NCBI GenBank assembly: GCA_037179335.1
Contig: JAKZHN010000004.1
Span: 372,001-436,000 of the forward strand
Length of the DNA: 64,000 nucleotides
Direction of reading: 5' to 3'
DNA from: Cyclaneusma minus
Taxonomy: Eukaryota > Ascomycota > Leotiomycetes > Marthamycetales > Marthamycetaceae
In this document: in pieces, positions 24,660-35,900 of the stretch
Position numbering within the stretch: position 1 is the stretch's first letter
Layout of the letters: the number at the start of each line of letters is the position of its first letter
Translations under genes and position numbers: made by a program
Notes under the pieces: model-generated
Told to the model about the DNA's origin: nothing
Database searches by the model: none
What the model saw: the letters and a program-made list of their open reading frames with translations, nothing else

Positions 24660-24848
24660 TATTATAATTTGGACTTTTTTATTGGGCTGGGCCGAGTGGA
24701 AAACGCTATTAATAATTGTTTATTGCTATAAAAAAGGAAATGAAATTCAAGAAGCTCTGGAGAGCTTTATATATAGGTGGGACCGGAGCTATAGTCGGTC
24801 CGGTCATGTGTCCGCAGAGTAGAGGGTGTGCGGCCCAAGGCCGTCACA
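24660..24848 (-). repeat. Element A, right LTR
   Basis: It starts TATTATAATTTGGAC, a transition-mutated form of the left LTR start. About the last 110 bases are normal in composition (GGTGGGACCGGAGC, GTGCGGCCCAAGGCCGTCACA). Confidence 0.88.
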
Positions 24849-25195
24849 GGTCCGGTTGGAGCTCCCGGTACACCGACTCCTTTCATTGTCGAAGCACCAA
24901 ATCGGCGGACGCGCTGTGAGCGTACGACGTGATTGTCTCTGGGATCTGGCACTCTTCCAATCGGTCGAATTGGCTTCTCCAACTGCAATGAGTGTTCTGG
25001 GATATCGCGTGCGATGCTGGGATTGGCAACGGTTTTGTCCTTGGAATCGTTAATTCGGCCATTGTAGCCACCGTCGCGCAACTATATTAAAAAAGTCAGA
25101 ATTAAGCAATGTTGATATTGGGGTCGTGGAATTCTGGATAAGAAAAGCTGCTAGGGACGGTAGGGGAACTCGAAACCTACTTTCAAATCGCTCAT
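24849..25195 (-). pseudogene. Family copy F4, N-terminal fragment
   Basis: Exon 2 begins at 25,081 (LRDGGYNGR) after a 99-nt intron (25,180-25,082) homologous to the F3 intron. It runs open through IRPIGRVPDPRDNH to GVPGAPTG, where element A interrupts it at GGTCC. In exon 1 the codon aligned with the F3 start ATG is ACG (25,294-25,292). The only in-frame ATG left is at 25,195, giving a five-codon exon (MSDLK). F4 may therefore have lost its normal start as well as being split. The full original gene spans 9,366 to about 25,294. Confidence 0.8.
25082..25180 (-). other. Coding intron of F4
   Basis: Donor TTGAAA|GTAGGTTTCGAGTTC, branch TTCTGAC, acceptor AATATAG|TTGCGC. It aligns along its length with the F3 intron. 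Confidence 0.75.
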
Positions 25196-25304
25196 AGGCG
25201 GGGTGGGATGGATATGATCGAACCCGTGGGGTGTTCGTGAGTTAATGATCGGACTACGGGACCGAGCCCGATTGAGCTGTAATTGGCGACTCGTATCTAA
25301 ATGT

Positions 25305-25583
25305 CTAAACATCACGGGAACGGTTAGCATTTGTAGTTCCAGAAAGCATATTGGTTATGGATTAAAAGGAAGAGCTCAACAGCGGCAGGCAGAAGCACGC
25401 TAGTAATACGCCGACCTTATGGTCTGCTTCGTCTCTGGAAGCAGCGGCGATAAAGCTGTGCGCAGACTCTGGGCTTGAAAAATCCCCCACATCTGGGCTT
25501 TGGAAACTTCGAAAAAGAGAGCACTCTGCGGCAGCTCGTGGACTTGCGCCAACAAGTAAGGAAGGACTGGGAAACGGACTTAC
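25305..25583 (-). other. 5'-UTR intron of F4
   Basis: Donor CATTCG|GTAAGTCCG; acceptor GCTAACCGTTCCCGTGATGTTTAG|A, 279 nt. Homologous in both ends to F1 and F3. Confidence 0.58.
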
Positions 25584-25687
25584 CGAATGCCAAAAAGTCC
25601 GGTATATCGATCAAATATTTGTGTAAAAGCTTATTGTGGCTAAATTAACGCTGTCTCAAAAAAAGACGTGTTAACTGCTTCGACTTC

Positions 25688-25816
25688 GTTATTAATCGAT
25701 GGAGAGAGAAAGAGAAGATGGTACTGGCGTGGTTCTTTTATATTTCTTAGCGCTCCGCTAACCTCGCTCGCTCGCTCGCCTCGCTCGCCTGTCTCGTTCG
25801 CTGGGATATATATCAC
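25688..25816 (-). promoter_or_regulatory. Conserved promoter-proximal block of F4
   Basis: Minus strand: AAAAAAGTGATATATATCCCA, then a run of GCGAGCGAGC repeats, TTAGCGGAGCGCTAAG and a purine-pyrimidine stretch ending at ATCGAT. It is the most repeat-rich version of the block and lies about 105-230 bp upstream of the 5'-UTR donor. Confidence 0.6.
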
Positions 25817-26255
25817 TTTTTTCAAAGCCAGGAAAGATTTGCTATCCTTATTTGAGAAATTATATAAAACTGCCTATTTGAGCAAAACTCGCGGCTGTTA
25901 TCGCGGCTATTAACGCCGATAAAACTCAAAAAATATCAGAATCCAAACACTATACTTTCTAAGAACTTTTAATCACTAATAGCATTTATTACTTTTTAAA
26001 ATAAGTTAGCAACATTTGAATCACAAATGGAGACACCACCCGTGCTCCCAAAAACCACCAAACCCACCATTATTCAGAGTTCATAAAAGCTAAATTTCCT
26101 AAGCCTTAGGCCGGACCTTCTCCTTATACCCCTGGAAGGTGACTATGGGTACAAGGCATCATTTCCGCCCATATCCTCCCCTTCGACCTACCACCGTTCT
26201 CGTCACAACCCTCTACTCCGCACCACTCTCCACTCTCCACTACGACCTTTTCGCC
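25817..26255. other. Spacer between F4 and F5
   Basis: No coding region is supported. It is locally A+T-rich (25,840-26,000) but not RIP-saturated. A minus-strand gene F5 ends at 26,256. Confidence 0.45.
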
Positions 26256-27014
26256 CTAGAAGCCATTAGCAACACCTGGGCCTGGTGGTGGAGATGTTTG
26301 GAACATCTCCGGGATCACGTGTGGGTGGCCCCCGTGTCTCAAATGCGCCTCCATGCCCTCAGCGTAAACCCTCTGTGCTTCAACCAAGTTGGCCAAGTCT
26401 TCGTCCGCCGCCGCCCTTTCCACCATTTCATCACCTCGAAGCAGGGCTTGGTAAAGCCTCCATCCGCGGAGACAGGCCACGGTCTCGCTCAGGCCCCCAA
26501 AAATAGAAGCGTCATAAATAACTCGCCAATGCCCGGCGATAACATCGAACAACTGCGAATAGTAACTGCGTCTGACTTCGTATAACATCGCCTCGTGATA
26601 CTCCATCGCTTCTGGAAATTCACAGAGACGCATTTCGTATGCCATCGCCGCATGCCAGGCCGCCGCCTCAGCCAGCTCCGTGGAAGGTGTAAAGGAGATG
26701 GTATCGAGGCCAGCGACACTCCTCTTGATCTTGTTTTTCCGGTTGTTTCTAGCCTTCTTCTTCTTCCTTGGTTTCCTTGGTTTCGCATTCTCGGTAGTAA
26801 CAGGTGCGGGTGCGCCGCCCTCGTCATTCTTGTCGTCCTCGGTATCTACAACCTCTACTGCTGCTGCTGGCACTTCAAAGGGACCAGTGAAGGTAGGTGG
26901 AGTGGTGGGGGTATTGTAACCAGGAGCACCAGTGGCTTCCCGAATGGCTTCCCGGTAGGCCATGGCCTTGAGCTTTTTGCGAGCATTCCTATTGATATTC
27001 CTGATGGAATCCAT
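26256..27014 (-). CDS. Compact family protein F5, 252 aa
   Basis: An intact frame starting at a true ATG (MDSIRNINRNARKK). It is shorter than F1 and F3. The N-terminal motif is reduced to TGAPGYNTPTTPP (28-40). A strong basic stretch (residues 78-98, with RKKKKARNNRKNK) could be a nuclear localisation signal. The core is at about 156-235: FDVIAGHWRVIYDAS, SETVACLRGWRLYQALL, RGDEM, VEAQRVYAEGM, and RHGGHPHVIP in place of RGDGSHNP. Upstream lies GTACTGAC...CTAG, possibly a 5'-UTR splice acceptor, but no upstream coding exon reads in frame with the ATG. The acidic patch lies before the basic stretch (57-66) instead of at the C-terminus. Function is unknown; it is a divergent member of the family. 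Confidence 0.75.
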   Translation of the reverse strand: MDSIRNINRNARKKLKAMAYREAIREATGAPGYNTPTTPPTFTGPFEVPAAAVEVVDTEDDKNDEGGAPAPVTTENAKPRKPRKKKKARNNRKNKIKRSVAGLDTISFTPSTELAEAAAWHAAMAYEMRLCEFPEAMEYHEAMLYEVRRSYYSQLFDVIAGHWRVIYDASIFGGLSETVACLRGWRLYQALLRGDEMVERAAADEDLANLVEAQRVYAEGMEAHLRHGGHPHVIPEMFQTSPPPGPGVANGF

Positions 27015-27960
27015 CGTTTTTCAAAGTGGCCTCTAGGAAAGCTTCGTCAGTACAATGCCTAATATTGATATTTGTTTCGACTCTAAAAGCAGCGGGAAAT
27101 GGAACAGCTAAGCTCTCCGCGGGGGCTCTAAGGATCTCCCAAACCTCAACTCGGGGAGAGAGGAGTCTTACTGCTCCGAGGGATACCACTGGAGCTCACC
27201 AAATTCCTTGGGAAAGCGCGCTCCGGGCGATGCGCAAGCTCTACGCAAAGCCGCAAATCATAAATTATGAGGATGATTCGGGATAGAAAAACGCACCAGC
27301 AAAGGCAGCAATATCTCGTTATTGTCTTCTTGTATATAGGAGGCAGCTAGTACCAGGGAGGGACGTGCTGCGCTTTCGAAAAACGCCGTCGACTTGCCAA
27401 AAGAGAAGGAGGTAAGGGTCGACGACTTGTTATTGTTATTATTATTGCGGCGCGCGGATGCAGCGTCTGCTTTCTTGCCCCTCAAGGCGTGATGGACGCG
27501 ATCTCCAGAGTTTGAAGAGAGCCAATAAACTGCTGAGATTCAGAACAAACTAATCCGCGAGCCTTCTGCTCGTTTGGGAGACGAGCGACTGTCAGACCTT
27601 GCTAGAATGGAATCGTTAGCATGAAAACTGGCCGCAAGCCGGTTCTTTGAAAATGGGTGGGCTAAGTGTGCTTGCACGATCAAACCTGTGCAGTGCAGTG
27701 CGGTAGTCGACGTCTCTTCTATCCCTTGCCGGATGGTGTTCTCTAGGGTGCCAAGAGACTTTTGCGGTCCGGTTTCTTGGAAGCTGACTCAGGGGTAAAA
27801 GGAATAAAGGAAAATTGAAATAGACTCAAGAGCTGGAATCATTCTTTCTTGAAATCGGTAAATACCAATCGCTGCTATGGCAGATTACGGAGGATGTCAT
27901 CCTTTTGTGGCCAAGAAAGGGTTGCCATGTTTATATATAGTCTAGCTCCTCACATGCAAA
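27015..27960. other. Upstream region of F5 and edge of the A+T-rich block
   Basis: Composition is normal up to about 27,950. A short ATT/TTG-rich microsatellite lies at 27,428-27,450. I do not find the GTGATATC/GCGAGC promoter block that precedes the other members. No gene is supported. Confidence 0.45.
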
Positions 27961-27993
27961 AGAAAAAAAAATAGCGAGAAATAATTAAAAATC

Positions 27994-28137
27994 AATGTAT
28001 TTGCAGGGCACAGCTAGCAAAGCTAGCTCCAATTACCAAGGGTTTTTTTTCATATAGCATAATATATAAAAAAGCTTACGTAATATTTAGCAAGGCTAAA
28101 AACAAACATGTAAAAGCAAAAGCTGGCTTAATTAACT
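27994..28137 (+). repeat. Direct repeat, first copy
   Basis: This copy aligns with 28,428-28,567 (TTGCA..GCACA, GCTTACGTAATATTTAGCAA, AAAAGCAAAAGCT). The spacing of about 430 bp and the transition differences suggest LTRs or subterminal repeats of a small element. Confidence 0.55.
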
Positions 28138-28427
28138 ATAAGCTATATAAAAAGCGAATTAAATTAAAATTAAATTATATAAAATAAATAGAAAAAAAAT
28201 TGAAACCGCAGTTAATATAAATTCTGCTTTAAAATTATAAAAACTAATATAGCAAAAAAAATTATAATTAAAGCATTATAAATAGCCCGTAAAAGCCCTA
28301 TTAGCTAAATAATGCATTTTGGCCGCTTTAATTATATAATAATCAATTGCCTTTTTACGATTATATAATTATATTATAAATAATTTAGCTTTTTATATAT
28401 AAAAAGAATAGCAAAAAAAAAAACTTA

Positions 28428-28567
28428 ATATATTTGCAAAGCACAATTAATAAAGCTAGCTTTAGCTATTAGGGGTTTTTTTTATATGATATAATATATA
28501 AAAACGCTTACGTAATATTTAGCAAAATTAAAAACAAGTATATAAAAGCAAAAGCTAATTTAATTAG
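28428..28567 (+). repeat. Direct repeat, second copy
   Basis: This is the partner of 27,994-28,137. The 290-bp interval between them contains a segment (28,190-28,260) that recurs at 39,471-39,545. Confidence 0.55.
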
Positions 28568-28584
28568 CCAAATCCAAACAAAGC

Positions 28585-29050
28585 AAAAAAAACTATGCCT
28601 AAAAAAAAGACATTGGCAAAAAAATAAAGCGGGGTTAAAATTAAATAGCGGCAAAAATAACTATTTGTTTTAAAAGAAAAATACCGGCCAATAAAAAAGC
28701 AAAGACTAAGCTAATATTTAAATTTAATATTAAATTTATAATAGCATTATAAGGCATTAAAATTCCAGCAATTCAATTATTGAATTTTTGCTTTAAAAAC
28801 ATTTATATTGGCGGCTTGGCTAGCGGCTTTTTTGCAAATGCTAAAATTGCTATAAAAGCTTTAATTTAAAACGCTAATAGCGCAAAATTAATTGCAAATT
28901 ATAAAAATACGAAAATTATAATTTATAATACAATTATAAAATTAAAATAAAAAAAGTTTATTTCGGCAATTAAAATCCAAAATAAAAATAACACAAAAAG
29001 CGGCAATTAAGCATATTTTAATACCAATTGCTGCAAAATAATTTAAACGT
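28585..29050 (+). pseudogene. Degraded coding-like segment, unidentified
   Basis: A plus-strand frame starts MPKKKTLAKK and continues for about 150 codons interrupted mainly by TAA and TAG (likely old CAA and CAG). Intervening stretches are Lys/Leu/Gln-like and helical-looking, for example FALKTFILAAWLAAF and KHILIPIAAK. A transposase N-terminal or DNA-binding region is possible, but I do not recognise it. Confidence 0.3.
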
Positions 29051-29099
29051 CTTGGTATTTTGTATTGGCCTTGCTATTTAATAGCATAAATATAATTAT

Positions 29100-31060
29100 T
29101 CGGTTATAGGGTATAGGGTGAGTCACGTTCAAACGTAGGGTGCGTGGTATATTGTGAATTGTAATTAAAAAAGGAAGGCTCGTCGCCGTTGCTTTCTATA
29201 AAGCTATTCCTGTGCTTGGCGCTAGCGATAGCGCTGCGCCGCACGGGCCACCCTAGTGCCTGAGACTTATGCTTACAGCTGGTCAAATACTGGATTTCTT
29301 TATTTTTATAAATAATTTTTTTTAATTATACTAAAAGTATATAGTATTTCTTTTTTTATATCTGCTATTTAAATCGCCTTTCATACTCCGTCCTTATTCC
29401 TATTAATTCACCCTTCCACTCTAATTATTAGCTTATTAATAAAACTTAAATTCTCCAAAATATTATTAGGGATGGCCTTAGTTATAAAATTTATTGGATT
29501 ATTTTTGCTATTAATTCATTTAATTTTTTAAAATTCCCTTTTTTTATAGCTTTGTTTTAAAATACAAATATCCATTATTAAATGCTTTTCTATAATTATT
29601 TCTAATTTAATCAGATATTTATAAAAGCTATAGCTGTTTATATAAATAATAACGAATATATTTGAAATATTTAGCTATAAAGTAGTTAAATTAAATATAA
29701 AACTAATTAATATAGCTATATCCGTATCTAGTATTATGGCTAAAAGTTTTAAAGCTAATATATATATATATATATATATATTTTGAATTTGATATTGCTT
29801 TAATAGATAATATTGCCTTTAAATTTACATACAGCGGCCAAAATATCCATAAATTTATTTGCTAAAATAATTAAATAATTTAATTGGAAAAACAAAATTT
29901 TATTATTTGCAAATAAATTATTAATAAAAATAAATAGCTTGGCTATAAATAGGTCCAGAAATATAAAGATAAATTCTTTATCCAGATTATTTATAATCTA
30001 GCAAAATTTCTTATTTAATATTTTAGCGTTTTTAAAAATAGGATTTTAATGCTATGCTGCTATTAAAAAATTAAATGATAATTTTAATTAATATATTAAA
30101 AATGAATAAATAGCTTTTGCTTTTTTTTAAATATAATAGCGTTTTATGTTTGAAATTATAAAATTCACCAAATTAATACTAATACTTTACCTTTTCTATT
30201 TGAAAATTATATTGTTTTTTAATTTAAATAATATTAAAATACAACTATTAAATAAAAGGGGAGTGTCCAGTAAAAATTCAGTTTTGGACTTGGTTTTAAA
30301 TTTTTCGTTTTATAGCTTTAACTTTTTCAGGTTTAATCACTTTTTAATATAGAAAATAAATGTATTATCCATTTATAATGCCATTATAGCTTAGAGATTA
30401 AAGTCTTTAAAATCTGGATTTAAAATTATTAAATATAAATTACATATAAATATTTTTATATAAAGCTTTTTTATATAATATTTTAAATAAATAATAAATT
30501 AATAAAAATCTGCTTTTGCCAATTTATAAAATAATCTAAATATATAAATTATAACTTCCAAAGGAATTTGTTTTCTTCTTTTGGCAAATAATAATAAACT
30601 TTACAATACAATTTGTTTTGTAAATAAAAATACATTTAAATAATATCCCGTAATAAAAGCAATTACTTATGTTTAGTAAATATTAAAAAAAAGCAATGCT
30701 AATTAAAATTTGCTAAGCGCAATATTAAACAATTAGGGATTGTATAAAAATAAATTACCCTTTAATATTAAAATGGCCTTGAACAATTAGCGTGGAGTTT
30801 TTATATAGTATTAAAGTTCTTTTGCTTTTGATCTTTTTAATTATTTTAATTTTAAATACCCTGGTATTTTTGTTTTTATAAATTTAAAAATTAAATAAAA
30901 TAAATTTAAAAACATTTATAACTATAAATCCATTGAGTTTTGCCTAATTTAAAAGTTTAAATAATTTGCCTTTTGTGGTAATGCTTATATTCTATAGCTG
31001 TAAATATAGCTGTATATTCAGCTTTCGTTTTAATTGAGAAAATGCTATTAAATGCCAAAA
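29100..31060 (-). mobile_element. Copia retrotransposon remnants
   Basis: Minus-strand frame 29,653-29,408 reads VIIYINSYSFYKYLIKL, EKHLIMDICILKQSYKKRE, NPINFITKA and LIIRVEG. This matches the C-terminal RNase H region of fungal Copia polyproteins (IYTDS.SLYE.L.KL, EKRLMIDI..LR.SY.RRE, NPADA.TKA). At 31,030-30,966 a separate KTKAEYTAIFTAIEYKHYHKR resembles the Copia RNase H STAEAEY motif, perhaps from a second element. The normal-composition island at 29,100-29,290 may be an LTR end. Boundaries are uncertain. Confidence 0.6.
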
Positions 31061-32999
31061 TTATTTTTTGCAATGCAAAGATATATTTTAATCTTTATAT
31101 TTTTTATATTATAATTATTAATAAAGATATTTTTAGTTTAAAATATAAAAAGATTTAATATATTATTAACTAGCTAAAAGATATTATAAGACCTAATATA
31201 AAACCTAATTTAACTAGGTTATTAGCAATTTTATTAATAAAGGAAAGTCGCTTTAAAAGACCTTAAATATATTTTTTAATATATTAAAAAAAAGCTTTAT
31301 TATTTTAGATAAAGTTAAAAAGGCCTAATAATATTTTTATATTCTAAAACAAAATAATATAACCTTTATAGCTTTTTAGTTTAAATATAGCTATATAGTA
31401 AACCAAGTCTAGCTTATTTTAAAACTAAAAGTAAATAAATTCTATATTAGAGTTTTAAATATTTTACCTAATAAAATTAAGCTTTTATATAAAATATCTG
31501 GTTTTATAATCTATAATAAATAGGTAAAATACTTTTAAAATATTAGTATATATATATATATATAACGCTAGTTTAATATTAAGACTGTTAAGTATGATAA
31601 TTTTAAATTTATTTTAAATAAACCTTAATAAGTTATTATTATAATTACAAATTATAACTATAATTATAATAATTTTATAATTTTATTTACCTTTTCTAGA
31701 ATACTATATAATATATTTAAAGAATAATAATAAAATTATTATAAATAATATAGCCTATATTTCTATTATAAGCTTTTTAAATATATTATTATAAAATATA
31801 GTAAAAAAAAGCAAGCCAATATTAGAAATAATTAAAAAGGCTGTAATAATAAATTTAAAAACTATAATAATGGATTTAAAAGCCGTGGTAATAATTTTAA
31901 AGGTTATAATAATAAATATTAAAATAATTAAGATTATAATAATAGCTGAAAAAATATAAAAATAATAGCTATAAAAATATTAAAACCGCCTTTATATTAT
32001 AAATTAAAAACATTACTATTAAAATAAAAACCTAGTCTAAATTCTTCTTGCTATTAAATATAATAATTAAAAATCGGGAAATAAAATTCTTTTAACCTAA
32101 ATCGCAATTAAAGAAATTTATAAAATTAATTATAACTTAATATAATGTTTTTATAGCTTTAATATTTAAAAAGTAATGTACTATTAAGGCTATAATTCAA
32201 TAGAAACTCCTAATTAATACTACTTATTTTTATTCTTTTTCTTAAATATATAAATCTTTTTATAATTACCCTAATTAATAATGGATATTGTAAAACCGGT
32301 TTTATTAACCGGGACTTTATTAAAAAATATTTTTTATTTTTATTTTAATTCCTTAAATTAAAATAGCTAATATTGGCTAATAAAAAGCTAATGCTACTAA
32401 TTATAGAAGTCCTAATTATAGAAATTGCTATTAATAATTATATTAAGAAATGTGTATTTTTTTTTATTTTTTTTAAATAATTTTTGGATTTTTATAATTA
32501 GAATATTATAATTTTAGTATTAACTAAATAAAAAGAGTACTTTATTAAAAACCTAAATACTATATTAAAATATTTTTTCCTTATAAATACTAGCTAGTAT
32601 TAATATATTTTCTTTATTCTAAAAATAGCATTTATTTTAAAAACCCTAATATTATCTTGGATTAGCTAAAAAATAAGCCAACTTTTATAATACTATTCTT
32701 TATATATTTTAAAGCGGTATATTTTATATTTTTTAAACCAGTATCCTTTATATTAAATAGCCCAATTTTTAAATAAATATTTTTTATATTTTTTAAGCTA
32801 ATTTCATAATCCATTTTAATATTAGCTAAAAAAATACCCTTTATATCCTAATTTTAGAAACCTATATTATATAACTTATTAATTATAAAAAATATAAATA
32901 AGGAATTGATATACCTAAAAATAAAAGGTATTTTTTTAAAATTAATTAAACTTTTATTTTAAAACGGGATTTCTATATTATAAAAAGAATCCCAAATTT

Positions 33000-35900
33000 A
33001 AAAGGACTAGAAATAAAAGCCTATATAATATATAATAGCCTTTTAAAGCTTTTTTATTTTGCTAAAAAAAATAGCTAATACAATTCGTATTATTATTAGG
33101 GAAATAAAAAAGGCAATATTTTTATTATTAAATATATCCGTTTTTATTTTTTAACCAATATTAAATAATTATTAATTTAGGCCAAATATAGATAATATTA
33201 AAATAAATACTATAGTTAATTTTATTACATTTATTCGTTAAAAAAGAGTCCAATATATAAAGATTACTTAAAAGAAACTAGATAATATTTTAGAATTAAA
33301 AAAAATTATATATATATAAAATGGAATTTCCAAAATTACTAGATTTTATATAAAAAAAGAATTTATTGGCTAGAAATATTTGAATAAGCTATACCTTTTA
33401 TTTTTACTAGTATATAATAATGTTTTAGCCTTCTATTATTTTTAAAAAAAGAATATAGCTTTTAAAATATAAATAAATAAAATAAAATAACTAAAAAGAA
33501 TATTGGTAAATATATAAAAAAAACCCTAATATAAATAATAAAAAGATTTAGAATAAGCCTTCTAAATATTTTTAAAATATACTGGATATTTGTTTTCAAG
33601 AAAGCCAATAAACTATTTTTCAAATGGTTTTAGAATTATAGAATTAAATTATTATTTAAAATAAAACCACTTTACTATAAAAACCAGTTTTTTTTATTTA
33701 AAGAACTAGAATATATTAAAACATAATTTAATAAACAGTTTTTTTATAGATTTATTTGGGAATTAAGGTTCAAATATACTATATTACTAATATTAATTAT
33801 TAAATTAGAAAAAAACTAGAATCCATTCAAATTATAAAGATCTGAATGATATTATTATTAAGAATTGTTATTCTTTATTTTTAATTCAAAACATCCTGAA
33901 TATTATATATAAAACCAGGATTTATACCAAACTTAATATTATTACTATATTTAATAAGCTAAGAATAGTAAAAAAAACAGTATTTATTATTTATTTTAGC
34001 CATTTTAAATTATTAATTATATTTTTCAAATTTTATAATATTTTAGCTTTTTTTTAATATTGTATTAATAATTTGTTATTTAATTTATTAAATAATTTAA
34101 AAAAGTATACAGAGAATATATTTGGAAAATAGTTCACTATTTAAAAAATATAGGCCTTTAAATTAATATTTGGAATTATAAATTTAAAATTATTTATATT
34201 AAATATCTGTGCTTTTATATTATATTAAATAATATAAAAATGGATTTAAATAAGGCTTTTGTTATTTTAATTTAGAAACTACTTATTTATATCCGGAATT
34301 TTTAAAACTTTATAGGATTTACCAATTTTTATTAAAGATTTATTTAGAACTTTTTTAAAATAGCCAAGCTATTAAATAACTTAATAACAAAAAGTAAAAT
34401 AAATATAAAACAATGCCTAATAAAATATTTTTAATAAACTTAAATAAGTATTTATTTTAGTCCCAATTCTGGCTTTTTTTAATTATAATAAATATATAAT
34501 TTTAAAAACAAATACCTTAAGTTATACCTTAAAAGAATATTTTTTTAATATAAAAATAACGGTATTTTATATTTCGTAACTGATTTTTTAAAAACTTATA
34601 ATCTTATTAAATACAATTATAAAATTTATAATAAGAAACTCTTGGCTATAATTAAATATTTAAAAGAATAAAGACCAGAAATTTAAAAACTGCTAAAGAA
34701 AACTAAAATTTAGATTAATTATAATAAATTAAAATATTTTATAATAATAAAGCAGCTAAATTAGAAACAAGTCCGATGGTTTAAATTCTTTTCTAGCTTT
34801 AATTTTAAAATTACCTATAAGCCAGAATTCTAAATAATTAAACTAAATATATTAAATAGGCTTTTAAAAAACTTATCGTAACATATTAAAAACAAAAAAT
34901 TATAATATAGATTAAAAACATTATTATTAAAATTAAAATTCTTATTTAAAGCCTTATATAATTTAATAATAAAAGAAATCTATTTAATTTTAATACTAAT
35001 TTTAAATTTTAAAAAGGATTTAAAAAAACCTATTAAAAAGATTATTAAATTAACTTATAAAATATTAAATATTACAATATTAGTATTAGCAGTCTTAAAA
35101 AACAAAAACCTTAAAGTCTGGCTAAAGGAATTATGTTTAACTTTTAAAAAAATAAATATCCGATTTTTTTATTTTAAAAGAAAGAATTATATTAAAAGGC
35201 TTAAAAAAATAAACCAGATATAAATACCCCTTAATATATTTAATTTAATAATCTAAATTATTTATAAGCATTATTTAATAGCTTTAATTAAATATTTAAA
35301 AAAGATTAAAATCTTAGTTAACATTAGCTAGAATTATTAGTAATTAAAAATATTAAGAAATATAATTAAATATATTAAAAAATATATAATATTTAATAAA
35401 ATTAAAATATTTAAATTATTATTCCCAGAATATTTTTAATCCCTATTAATGCTATTTAAAGCCTGGTTAAATATATTTAGAAATTATATTACCCTTTTAT
35501 TTAAATATAAAAAATATGGCCAAATATACCAGTATATAATGATAGTAATTTATAGGCTAAACAAAATAAAATACTTTATTTTTTAGAAAGGCTAAAAACT
35601 AAAAAACTAGCAAAAGCCTTTTTTTAATGTATTTATTATATTTATAATATTTCTAATAATATTATTTTAAATAAAAAAATATAATTTATCTCTTAATTTT
35701 GAAAACACCTATTTAAATAATTTAGAATTGGTTTAAAACAATTATTTTTATTTCATCTTAAAACTAATAATTGAATAAAAAAGCTAAATATATATTCAGA
35801 ATAGTATTTTTAAAGCTTTATAGTATTTATATAAAATAATTAAATAAATTAGCTATTTTTAATAAAATTTGTTTTAAATAACCAAGTTTTTAAAATTATA

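Larger units (their letters stand above)
11134..24848 (-). mobile_element. Gypsy LTR retrotransposon A, hosting nested element B
   Basis: Identical-length 189-bp LTRs (11,134-11,322 and 24,660-24,848) start TGTCACGACC and end CCGTCACA, with a 5-bp target duplication GGTCC on both sides (11,129-11,133 and 24,849-24,853). Without element B the element is about 6.1 kb. Differences between the LTRs that I compared are all C/T or G/A. Minus-strand reverse-transcriptase remnants near 13,625-13,860 assign it to Gypsy. No frame survives. It sits inside the coding sequence of F4. Confidence 0.88.

Noticed and set aside
24716..24919. Plus-strand frame across the right LTR of element A
   Set aside because: It spans the junction between the LTR and F4, so it is accidental.
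29757..29785. (TA)n run, also at 31,541-31,564 and 50,637-50,665
   Set aside because: Simple dinucleotide runs are expected in such A+T-rich DNA and carry no further signal.
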